Source of the DNA: Antedon mediterranea
Taxonomy: Eukaryota; Echinodermata; Crinoidea; Comatulida; Antedonidae
DNA length: 64,000 bases
Assembly (NCBI RefSeq): GCF_964355755.1
Contig: NC_092671.1
Location: 3,049,001 to 3,113,000, forward strand
Reading direction: 5' to 3'
Program-made: the position numbers and the translations under genes
The notes under the pieces: generated by a model
What the model was told of the DNA's origin: nothing
What the model saw: only the letters and a program-made list of their open reading frames with translations
Database searches by the model: none
Shown here: positions 23,101 through 31,830 of the stretch, in pieces
How positions within the stretch are numbered: position 1 is the first letter of the stretch
How the letters are laid out: every line of letters starts with the position of its first letter

Positions 23101-25144
23101 AAAGATAAATAATCTCTTTCTGAGAAAAAAAATAGTAGTTCGAATAGTTTATACTTTTTGCGAAGCGAAAAAATGCGCCATCAGAGCTCTTTCTCCAATT
23201 GGTTTAACGCTCCGAATTAAGGTTTGTCATGTGACTACTGATTTTGTTATTTTTAAAACGTTATTCAGTTACAGATATTTTTCGTTCTTTAATTTTTAGG
23301 TCAATTAGCTTTAAAAAAAGAACTGAAGTTAGAAGAAAGTAATGAACGGTCACAGAGCGCTACCGTCAGATTTGAAGCGTCGATATCAAACGACAAAGAA
23401 ATGATGACACCTGAATTTACGTCATCTTGCAACACGCCAACAACCAATCAAATACCACGGTACAGTAGGTGATACGTATACTCACCAGACGAAATTTTAT
23501 AAATGTATCGATTAAGTGATTTGCTCTCGTAAACTACAATCGGATCTGTTATTTCCAGAGATAGAAATGTGTAGCTCTAAAGCTTGGTGCCCACTAGGAC
23601 GCAACGCAAGAACGTAGATAGTGGGGAACCTAATGTTCCAAAAATCAGTTCCGTGAATTCAATATGGCTGCCATATACTATTATTATAAATTGTACCATT
23701 GGACTGATTTATAATAATATTGAAAGATTTATCACACAAATTACGCTCGTACGTGGTTTAAAATAGGAGTTACTATCAGTTTTGAGTAAAAATTTGGGGC
23801 CATTTTGAAATCCAAGATGGCGGCCAAAATAGGGTCGGGAAAAATTGGCCCCCAGTTGCAATGAATTCTGATGGTCCTAAGAATTCCAAAACTGTCAAGA
23901 ACTCAACTTGAGCATTAAAATCTCACGGAATTACATTAGATTCCCCACTAAGAAGCAAAGCAAGCGAGTTTACCAATGACAAGCAACTGTTCGAATAATC
24001 CATCGCTTGTGATTGGTCAAATCCCTTACGTTGCATTACGTCTATGTGTTGCGTCTCTAGTGGGAACCACGCATTAATGTAAAAATGTTATTTTCATACC
24101 CTGTACTGCCTCAGTGTGTATCTTTGCATTCATACGTTGCTTTATTATAGATCTCCTGCAATCTCTTCAAGTTCAAAGGTGCATGGAGTGCAGACGTTTA
24201 AGACCAAAGATGTTCAATCTGGTATATACGTCAAAGTGGACGCCTTGAGATTTGGCCAGTGTTTTGTAAGTTACTGTAAAACGTAGTATACACTGGCAAA
24301 CTTTGTTTGCAAACCCCAAGTTCGACAAGAAAAGTTTTCCAAAGTTTGCTAGTGTTGACATTTGATAAACTTCGACAAACTGAAAAAACAAGTTTTCAGA
24401 AGTCTACACTAGCAAACCTTTGATTTCCTAACTCCAAGTTTAACAAGAAAGTGTTCCAAAGTTTGCTAGTGTAGACCAGTTGACAAACTGCTCTGAAAAC
24501 AAGTTTGCAGATGGCTACACTAGCGACCGTCTTGCAAACTCAAGCTAACTTTGACTTTACCAAGAAATTTTTGCTAGTTTAGACCAGTTTTTCAAACTTG
24601 AAACCATGAAGACATTTTAGGCATTTATTTAAAACAAAATTATGCTGATTTATTACAGGGTTTGGAGGGCGTGGTTGGAAATATGCCTTATCTATCATTG
24701 GTCAGTTGTGGATGTGAACTCATTAGAGTTTCCATGTCAAAGTTCAAAGAGTATGCAGATGAGAAAACTTTACAAAAAGTTCAAAAGATGATTTCCAAGT
24801 ATCCCACCGATCGCAATCTATGGAGTAGGTTGGTAAGACAAAGCAAATGGAACAACTTCAAAAACACAACCATTGAAAATATCTTTAACGAAAAGAAAAC
24901 AGGACGGCGTACGTACGTCAGTAGGCCCGGAGACAACTGTAAAACGCAATTTGTAAAGAACCCTTTCCCAAAGATAATCTTTAACGCTCGAGATTGGGCG
25001 AGTAATGTTGTACCACATGCATCTGGAAAATGTCAGTCCGAAAAACTTAGTTCTAATCATTCAATGAGTACGGCATCTTTGCTTGAAAACAAGCCATCCG
25101 TATCAAGCATGGCCTCTTCAACTATCAAGACAACAACGAGATAA
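17196..25144 (+). CDS. CNBD2: CNBD2-like cyclic nucleotide-binding domain protein, 11 exons
   Basis: Exons: 17196-17342, 19051-19095, 19732-19950, 20546-20709, 20822-20978, 21347-21498, 21731-21869, 22366-22618, 23300-23468, 24151-24265, 24660-25144 (TAA). The product is about 681 residues. The first cyclic nucleotide-binding domain (about 175-290) has RKGHIGYAFYFVFSG and the phosphate-binding cassette FGELALTKDVRRAAT, with Glu245 and Arg254 kept, so cAMP/cGMP binding is plausible. A second domain starts at LFSSWSEEKLQEL (about 299), is interrupted by a polar, Pro/Ser-rich linker (about 350-500) and ends with FGLEGVVGNMPYLSLVS, which lacks the cassette arginine. Mammalian CNBD2 is a sperm cAMP-binding protein; a role in sperm is inference here. 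The start has an in-frame TAA 12 bases upstream. Every junction is in phase except the last (24265/24660), which lacks one base. A SINE and several MITEs sit in the introns. Confidence 0.85.
19465..19560 (+). mobile_element. tRNA-like retroposon relic, second family
   Basis: GTTAGCCTGGATGGTTAACG resembles a tRNA 5' half and A box, and CCTGGGTTCTATCCTG resembles a T arm and B box. The shared block GCCTTCCAATCCCAAG recurs in inverse orientation at 57285-57365, and a more diverged copy lies at 1618-1665. Confidence 0.5.
21962..22270 (-). mobile_element. tRNA-derived SINE, copy 2
   Basis: Same element as 4085-4388, with A box at 22243-22258 and B box at 22194-22204. The body is about 95% identical by eye. 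It lies in the intron between exons 7 and 8 of the CNBD2-like gene, opposite to the gene's direction. Confidence 0.8.
23580..24076. mobile_element. MITE family A split by another MITE
   Basis: The outer parts match family A (GCTTGGTGCCCACTAGGACG ... GTCTCTAGTGGGAACCACGC). They are interrupted by 23621-23948. It lies in the intron between exons 9 and 10 of the CNBD2-like gene. Confidence 0.75.
23621..23948. mobile_element. 328-bp MITE nested in family A, TA target site
   Basis: Ends GTGGGGAACCTAATG and GTGGGGAATCTAATG (reverse complement of the right end) are flanked by TA (23619-23620 and 23949-23950), as for Tc1/mariner-type insertions. Removing it and one TA restores a family A element. 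Confidence 0.75.
24283..24605. repeat. Self-complementary repeat cluster next to an exon donor
   Basis: Repeated blocks such as CCAAAGTTTGCTAGTGT and CTACACTAGCAAAC alternate in both orientations about every 105 bp. The cluster starts about 17 bases after the donor of exon 10 of the CNBD2-like gene and fills nearly the whole intron. Confidence 0.6.
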
Positions 25145-25307
25145 ACCAAGGAGAAACCAATGTTGTATCAGGATAAACAAATCACAATTCACTCGTTTTT
25201 AAAAACAACCTTACTGCTAAATTTATTTAAAAAACTCATATTCCAAATTCCAGAATACTTGTAGAATGTTAAATTATAGAAAGTGCAATATCTAACATTG
25301 ACGTTTT

Positions 25308-25313
25308 AATAAA
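25308..25313 (+). promoter_or_regulatory. Polyadenylation signal of the CNBD2-like gene
   Basis: A canonical AATAAA lies 164 bases after the stop codon, on the coding strand, in a T-rich context. It gives a short 3' UTR that ends before the minisatellite at 25457. Confidence 0.6.
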
Positions 25314-25456
25314 AGGTTTTTAGTATAATTTACAGTAATGTTGAGTGTATTTTTATTTGCTGTTTCTATCATCCCTTGTTAGCTTGATCACACAATCGGT
25401 GATAATACATCAATACAGTAGATTGAATCGCTATTAAGGGAACCAAAAAAGTGTCC

Positions 25457-25943
25457 CATAGTGTTAAAATAATACATAGGGGATGGCCATAGTGTTAAAA
25501 TAATACATAGGGGATGGCCATAGTGTTAAAATAATACATAGGGGATGGCCATAGTGTTAAAATAATACATTGGGGATGGCCATAGTGTTAAAATAATACA
25601 TAGGGGATGGCCAGTGTTAAAATAATACATTGGGGATGGCCATAGTGTTAAAATAATACATAGGGGATGGCCATAGTGTTAAAATAATACATAGGGGATG
25701 GCCATAGTGTTAAAATAATACATAGGGGATGGCCATAGTGTTAAAATAATACATAGGGGATGGCCATAGTGTTAAAATAATACATAGGGGATGGCCATAG
25801 TGTTAAAATAATACATAGGGGATGGCCATAGTGTTAAAATAATACATAGGGGATGGCCATAGTGTTAAAATAATACATAGGGGATGGCCATAGTGTTAAA
25901 ATAATACATAGGGGATGGCCATAGTGTTAAAATAATACATTAC
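25457..25943. repeat. 31-bp minisatellite, about 16 copies
   Basis: The unit CATAGTGTTAAAATAATACA plus TAGGGGATGGC repeats with period 31. One copy has a 2-bp deletion and two carry a T for A in TACATTGGGG. The flanks are CTATTAAGGGAACC on the left and GTCCCCTTAATAGAGG on the right, placing the array inside a dispersed inverted-repeat element. It lies between the 3' ends of the CNBD2-like and CCDC12 genes. Confidence 0.95.
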
Positions 25944-26501
25944 CTCGTTTCACAGGAAAGTGTCCCCTTAATAGAGGTTCTATTGTAATGCATTTCTACA
26001 CTTTGTTTTAATTTAAACCTTCTAAATAAGGTTAACATCTGATGATCTTTTGTAGAAATCCTGTATAGTAATTGTACCATATTTTTTTTATTGATAATGT
26101 TACGGTTTCCAGGATAAATTTTGAGTAGTATGATGGTATAATTTTTTTTTCTACTTCAGCCAAAGATCCTTCTTTCCTTTCATTTTTACTTCAAAAATGT
26201 CTTTTCTTAAATGTTTTAATTGTCTCATAACACAGTACAGTAAATCAAATAGCAATTTTGATTATTAGATGATTCTTAAAAGTAGATTATTAACTTTATA
26301 ATTTATACCTATTTTCATTTTTATACCTATGTGAAATGTTTAGATCACTACTGTACTTTGTAACCCGTCTTTCTATAAGTACTGTATTAGCATCAATACA
26401 TTACAATTTTATATGGATAATAAGACAATCACACAAACATGATTTTGCTGGGAATGTATGGATCGGTGTTCTGTTCTTGTGTGTACATCTTGTGTGTTGT
26501 T

Positions 26502-28813
26502 TCAATCTGAATCAGACGCATTCTGTTGGGTCGTTGCTGTACCGGCGTTAACAACAGCTGACAAATCTTCCTCACCTGATTGGATCCTTTCACCTGAAAA
26601 CAAAAGATTATGTACAATAATTCAATACATTTTGACAAAAAAATACATTAAACAACATTGTGTATATATATAATATAACGAATAAATACAATATTTTTTT
26701 GGTAAAAATCACTGTACCATACACATTATTATGACTAAAAAAATATTGATTTAATAAAGTTCACAAGAAACAAAAAAAAAAACAATATATAAAATAATAA
26801 AAGTTGTGTAGGACAACCACCCAAATAAATATAAACATATAAAACAGATAAAATAGATAAAATATAAAATAATTAATCAATCATTTATAAAATAATTGCC
26901 ACTTACGGATTAATTCTGCTATGGCTCGTTGCGTCCTTTTTTCTAATCGTTCAAGCTTTTTTGCAACATCGCGTTTTAAATCCCTGAAATAAGAAACACC
27001 CATAATGCATTGTTACATGGATTAAGGTTGATTTTGAGTGATTTTTTTGGCCCTGAAGGTGGCCCCTTAACAGAAGTTGTACTTACCAATCTGGTTTTCT
27101 TGGAGCTAAATTCATGATATCAACTTCTTGTACGACCGGTGCTGGCTTGCCAGCTGATAACTGATCTGCAATTTGATTTTCAACTGAAAAAAAGAACATA
27201 TTATTGATCAATATAACTTTGATAAAATATATTTTTTAATTATAAAAACAATAATTAATACATTACATGCTATTGTCGGACTCACTTTAAGAGTACTCAG
27301 AGATGAATTCAGTAACATACCTGATGGTAAAGCTGAGTCGGCTACCTTATTCTCTGCTAACTCATCATCTGTTGGTTGGTAATTTTTGAAGACAGGCTTG
27401 CTATAGGTAAATAGATAGAATTTATTTAGTGTTGCAGTAACAAACAGAGAATACAGCATTAAAGTCTAGTAAAGTCGTAGTACTAGTAGGCCTTATTCCC
27501 AGTGAAGTCATTACATGGGATCACTGTTTTTTATCTAACCCACTAGAACATGGGTTCTCAGAACTTTTCCACCTTGAACAGATTAGAAATTACAAATTAT
27601 TATATAATTATTGTATTGTCAGATAGAGCATAGTTACAAAGTCCTTTAATCTCAATGGGCCCTAAAAGAATATTAACCCATTAACATTAAATTAATCATT
27701 ACTTTTATTTATTTAATTTTTTTCGCAAGACATAAACTCGCAGGCTGCATGCATTCAGCCCATGGGTTCCTGTTGAGTTCCACTGTACTATAACACACAC
27801 ACGATTCAGGAACGATTCGGCCCACTTTTGGTGGGACGATTTGGCCCACTTTTGGGCCGAAACGTCTCACTTTAGACCAAATTCATATTCATTTTTGTTA
27901 GTATTTATCAAGTTTTTAAAGGTGTTTAACAATCCGTATTTTATTGATATTGACAAAGTTGATATAATATAAATTACTAAAAAAACGTAATTTTATATTC
28001 AATTTATTACTTCGAAAACCTTGTTTATTTCGTGCATTTGCCAAGCGGCCAACAGAGGGCGTAACTTGTTTACATCGTCCGCGTGACTAAAAAATGATCC
28101 TTTTCGACAATGTTTTCAAAATGTTTGCTTTATACATCTTTATCCCTAGTAGTGCTATTCCATAGTCTCTCTGAAAATAAAGTTTGGGAGAAAAAAGCTT
28201 ATTTTATGCTTATAAATGCATATCAAAGCCGATAAATGTAAGTGTGCCAAATCGTCTCAGGGCCGAATCGTCCCAGGCCGAATAGTCCCGGGCCGAATCG
28301 TCCCAGGGCCGAATCGTCCCGCTACCCACACAAGCACAGCAGAACCAGACACAAACAAAGTCAACATTTTCACAACCCAGTCACAGTGTGTGATTCTTTC
28401 CTTACTTTGTTGTTTCATTGGCATTTTCTTCTGCAAACCGCTTAGCTTCTGGCTCAGAACTATCATCATTCTAATAAAAAGAAAATTTTTCAATTTTATA
28501 AAATAAGTAGGTCTAGGCTAGTCTAGGACATAATTTATAGCATATTAGCCCAGGCCCTAGGCCAAGCTAGCTAGTAGTAAGCCTAGCCTATGCCTAGACT
28601 AGTTGGCCGAATGCGCCCAGGACAGGTCGGATCTAGGCCTAGGCCTAGGCCTAGCTAAATTATTATTGTATTATTTAAGTGTTAACAATATAACATTTAG
28701 AATATAAAAATATTAATGATTGAACTAACGTTTCCTTGTTTCTTCTTTTTTAATGCTTTTAATCTCTCTTTTCTTTTTCGAGCTTCTTCCTCGAGTGAAC
28801 CCACCGCCGCCAT
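26502..28813 (-). CDS. CCDC12: CCDC12, spliceosome-associated coiled-coil protein, 6 exons
   Basis: Exons, low to high: 26502-26593, 26907-26983, 27087-27183, 27321-27400, 28406-28470, 28730-28813. All introns are GT-AG and all phases match, giving 164 residues (human CCDC12 is 166). The N-terminus MAAVGSLEEEARKRKERLKA, the centre VDIMNLAPRKPDWDLKRDVA (about 93-112) and the basic helix KKLERLEKRTQRAIAELIRE are hallmarks of the CCDC12/cwf18 family. The protein ends in NASDSD, like the human C-terminus. The family is a nuclear component of activated spliceosomes. Residues 4-27 and 106-137 look helical and strongly charged. The gene converges with the CNBD2-like gene and lies head to head with the unknown gene at 31831. 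Intron 1 carries an inverted-repeat element. Confidence 0.96.
27811..28322. mobile_element. Inverted-repeat element in CCDC12 intron 1
   Basis: The left arm has GATTCGGCCC and GGGACGATTTGGCCC. The right arm (28247-28322) has four copies of GGCCGAATCGTCCC-like units, the reverse complement of the left. The arms are GC-rich in an AT-rich setting, and the interior (about 370 bp) has no coding signal. Probably a MITE whose end motif has multiplied. Confidence 0.55.
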
Positions 28814-28817
28814 TATT

Positions 28818-28976
28818 AGAGCGTCATTTCGACGATCGATCGAGCAGCATTAATTAACTCTACTTCTACGGAGCGCCATTTATGCCTTTATTTACTTCCG
28901 AAATAGAAATAACTGGTTCAGTGGACCAAATTTAGCACCAGTGGAGCACAGTGATATAAAATAGAAATAAGTCACT
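28818..28976. repeat. Inverted duplication, left arm (CCDC12 upstream flank)
   Basis: From AGAGCGTCATT (28818-28828) through the 28-base block at 28865-28893 to the repeat unit ending at 28976, this sequence recurs as reverse complement at 31069-31231. The arm begins five bases upstream of the CCDC12 start codon. Confidence 0.8.
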
Positions 28977-29290
28977 GAATGTTAATATCTTTTCGTATTT
29001 TAATACACTGTGCTCAAATGGACCCAATTTGGCGTCAGTGGAGCACAGTGATATAAAATAGAAATAAGTCACTGAATTGTAATACTGTATCTTTACAATG
29101 TACTCAATTAAGTGTACCCAATTTGGCACCAGACGAGCACAGTGATATAAAATAGAAATAATTCACGGAATTTTAATATCTTTTCGTATGTTAATACACT
29201 GTGCTCAAGTGGACTCAACTTGGAGCCGGCCAGTGGAGCACAGTGATGTAAAATAGAAATAAGTCACTGAATTTTAATATCTTTTCGTAT
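28921..29290. repeat. Tandem repeat of about 97 bp, four copies
   Basis: The block GAGCACAGTGATATAAAATA recurs at offsets of 97, 94 and 100 bases from 28944, each followed by GAAATAAGTCACTGAAT and a TTTTCGTATT segment (one copy lacks the latter). It begins about 110 bases upstream of the CCDC12 start codon. One inverted unit lies at 31069-31140. Confidence 0.85.
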
Positions 29291-29394
29291 TAAGCATATT
29301 TGAATACCTACCGGTATGGTACCATACATGTTCGACAATACAGTGTCACATATCTCTATTTAAAAAAAAAACAGTATTAAAAAAAAAAAAAAAA

Positions 29395-29790
29395 TCCGTC
29401 GAGGTTCGAACCCCAGCCGATAGCACTCAAAACCGTTACCCGTTACGCCACCAAGTATGACTGAACAGCTGATAATAGTCTATTTATACGTGTATTACGT
29501 AATTGATCATTACGTCATAAATATCCTATTAACCTCGCTAAAACCAAAATGATCAGTTAGCTCAGTCATCTGAACGTCGTGTTAACACACGTATGTCGTG
29601 GGTTCGATTCCCACGCTGGTCGGTGGAATAGAGTTAAGGCTATGCGAGCCACTGTGTTTGGGGTTCACAGATCATACGTCCCCCTTTCCACCACACATCC
29701 TGAGGCGACAACATCAATGCATCTGGTGATGTGGTGGAAACGACCCCAAAAGGCTGTGGCAGGGCCTTAGTGCTGAGGCAGGGAGAGCAC
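29395..29790. mobile_element. Divergent double-tRNA retroposon-like unit, copy 1
   Basis: A minus-strand tRNA-like block (B box 29401-29414, A box near 29433-29450) and a plus-strand tRNA-like block (A box TAGCTCAGTCATCTGA 29558-29573, B box GGGTTCGATTCCC 29600-29612) point away from each other about 100 bp apart. The plus block has a Val-like anticodon loop (TTAACAC) but a poorly paired anticodon stem, so it is probably not a working tRNA. A conserved tail of about 170 bp follows. Confidence 0.65.
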
Positions 29791-30394
29791 ATTTACCATC
29801 TTTTTTTTTGGCTCTCGCCAACTGCTTTGATGGTTTAAATTTTGTGTTTAGTGCCCTCAATTTATTTTAACGTAAAAAAAGGGAATTAATTCTCTTCGTT
29901 ACGTGTTTTTAGAAGAGAATTAATTTTATCTCATCGTAGTTTGGTATGCCGTGCGTTTGTTATGCAAATGAGTTTGTGCAGGTTTAATGGGCAATATGGT
30001 ATTGTTAGTCCTACGAGGTGAACACGCCACAAAATTAAATTTAAAAGTTAAATTTTGATTTTGTTAATCTTTATTAGAAATTCAAATCATGTAAAGATAC
30101 AATTTTTCGGGCGGGAATCTAGAAACTCCCCTCCTTTAGTTTACAAAAGTAATCTTGAAAAGAACCCCATGTGGAAAAGAAGCTTATCCGTTGAAAAGAA
30201 GCCACCGTACCCAAGAGTACTAAAAAATGAGGAACATTCGGGGTGTTATGGTGTCTATTTAATGGAAAAATGAATGTTTATGAACTGTTAATACACTTTT
30301 GTTTATGATTTAAGGTCCACTTGCCTAGACCTGACATTTTCAACCCTCCAAATATCTCTATTTAAAAAAAAACCCAATATTCATTAAAAAAAAT

Positions 30395-30770
30395 ATCCGT
30401 AGAGGTTCGAACTCCAGCTGATACCACTCAAAACTGAGCATTACCCGTTGCACCACAAACTGAAACATGACTGAACAGCTGATAATTGTCTATTTATACG
30501 TGTATTACGTAATTCATCATTACATCATAAATATCCTATTAACCTTGATACAACCAAAATGAACAGTTAGCTCAGTCGCCTGAGCGTCGTGTTGACAACA
30601 CGTATGTCGTAGGTTCGATTCCCACGCTGGTCAGTGGAATAGAGTTAAAGGTATGCGACCACTGTGTTTGGGGTTCATTGTACGTCCCTCTTTCCACCAC
30701 ACATCTTGAGAAGGCACTAGCAACTAGCAAAACTCCGTCTGGAGCCCAGACTAGTTCGTGGTGTGAGAAA
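30395..30770. mobile_element. Divergent double-tRNA retroposon-like unit, copy 2
   Basis: This is a direct-orientation copy of 29395-29790 with the same order of parts: minus-strand B box 30402-30415, plus-strand A box TAGCTCAGTCGCCTGA 30568-30583 and B box 30611-30623. The shared sequence extends left to a poly(A)-rich stretch near 30360. Divergence is moderate, about 10-15% by eye. Confidence 0.65.
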
Positions 30771-31068
30771 GGATAATGCAAAGTGCTCTATTTTGAATGG
30801 TACTCTGTATTCGGTCAATATTCGATCTGATTCCTCAAACACTACATCAATAGTCAATGTGTGGGAGGATTATAGTGTTATAGAGGAGTATGGATGTGTG
30901 TTTATTAATGAAATGACCGAGCACGCGATAAGATGGAGATGGACAAGCCCAGTTTGGAACGGAGTTTATTTACATGAAAAGAAAAAGATAAATTTGAATC
31001 AATGTGAATGCCAAGATGTTTATGTTTGTCAGTTTGTGATATGGGTATATACGAAACGATATTAAAAG

Positions 31069-31231
31069 TAGTGACTTTTATTTCTATTTTATATAACTGT
31101 GCTACCCTGGTGCTAAATTGGGTCCACTTGAGCAGTTACCGTAGTACTATTTCTATTATTGAAGTTAATAAAGGCATAAATGGCGCTCCGTAGAGAAGTA
31201 GAGAATGCTCCAGTCGTCACAATGACGCTCT
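31069..31231. repeat. Inverted duplication, right arm
   Basis: Reverse complement of 28818-28976. The block at 31167-31194 matches 28865-28893 with no differences. The outer end is AATGACGCTCT at 31221-31231. Confidence 0.8.
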
Positions 31232-31830
31232 GAATATACCACATTATTTTCAATAACGTCTATTAGTTGACGCCCTCAATGTTTGAATAACTTTTGAGAG
31301 GAGTTATAAAAATAAATCAATTATTGAACATGATTGATTTATTAAAATTATTAATACGTAGCCTGTTTACCTCCTCCGTATGATGAATAAAACTCCTGGT
31401 GTCACAATCCGGTCGCACTTAGATCAATTCACTATATTATGTATACGGAGCAGTACGAGGCCTCCGTCATCGGACGTAAAATTAAGACTCCTTCTCCTTC
31501 CACTTCCCACCTTCTTCCAATTTCTACACATACAAATTAACTTAAACTCTATAAATAAGAGATCAATTTAATTGGTTAAATTGGACAAAGAATCATTGAT
31601 TAATTTAATTTACGTATAGACTGCCTAGCCTATATATGTGTTATTTTCAAGCAGAGCATGCACTGAAACATACAAATACAATGTTACCTAAAACACCCTC
31701 CATACATTTGGAAAATTATTTGCCGTTTCTAGGTATTAATTTTTTTAATGGAGTAATTATTATACCAGGTATTATACTGTAGAATTTGGATATTCAACTA
31801 TACTCATTATAAAGTGCGCCATCTATCAAC

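Noticed and set aside
24818-25060. 80-residue open frame on the minus strand
   Set aside because: It is antisense to the last exon of the CNBD2-like gene, whose plus-strand frame has clear domain similarity.
29550-29622. Possible functional tRNA-Val
   Set aside because: A and B boxes are good, but the acceptor stem ends and anticodon stem pair poorly, and the unit recurs with the same tail, as a retroposon would.
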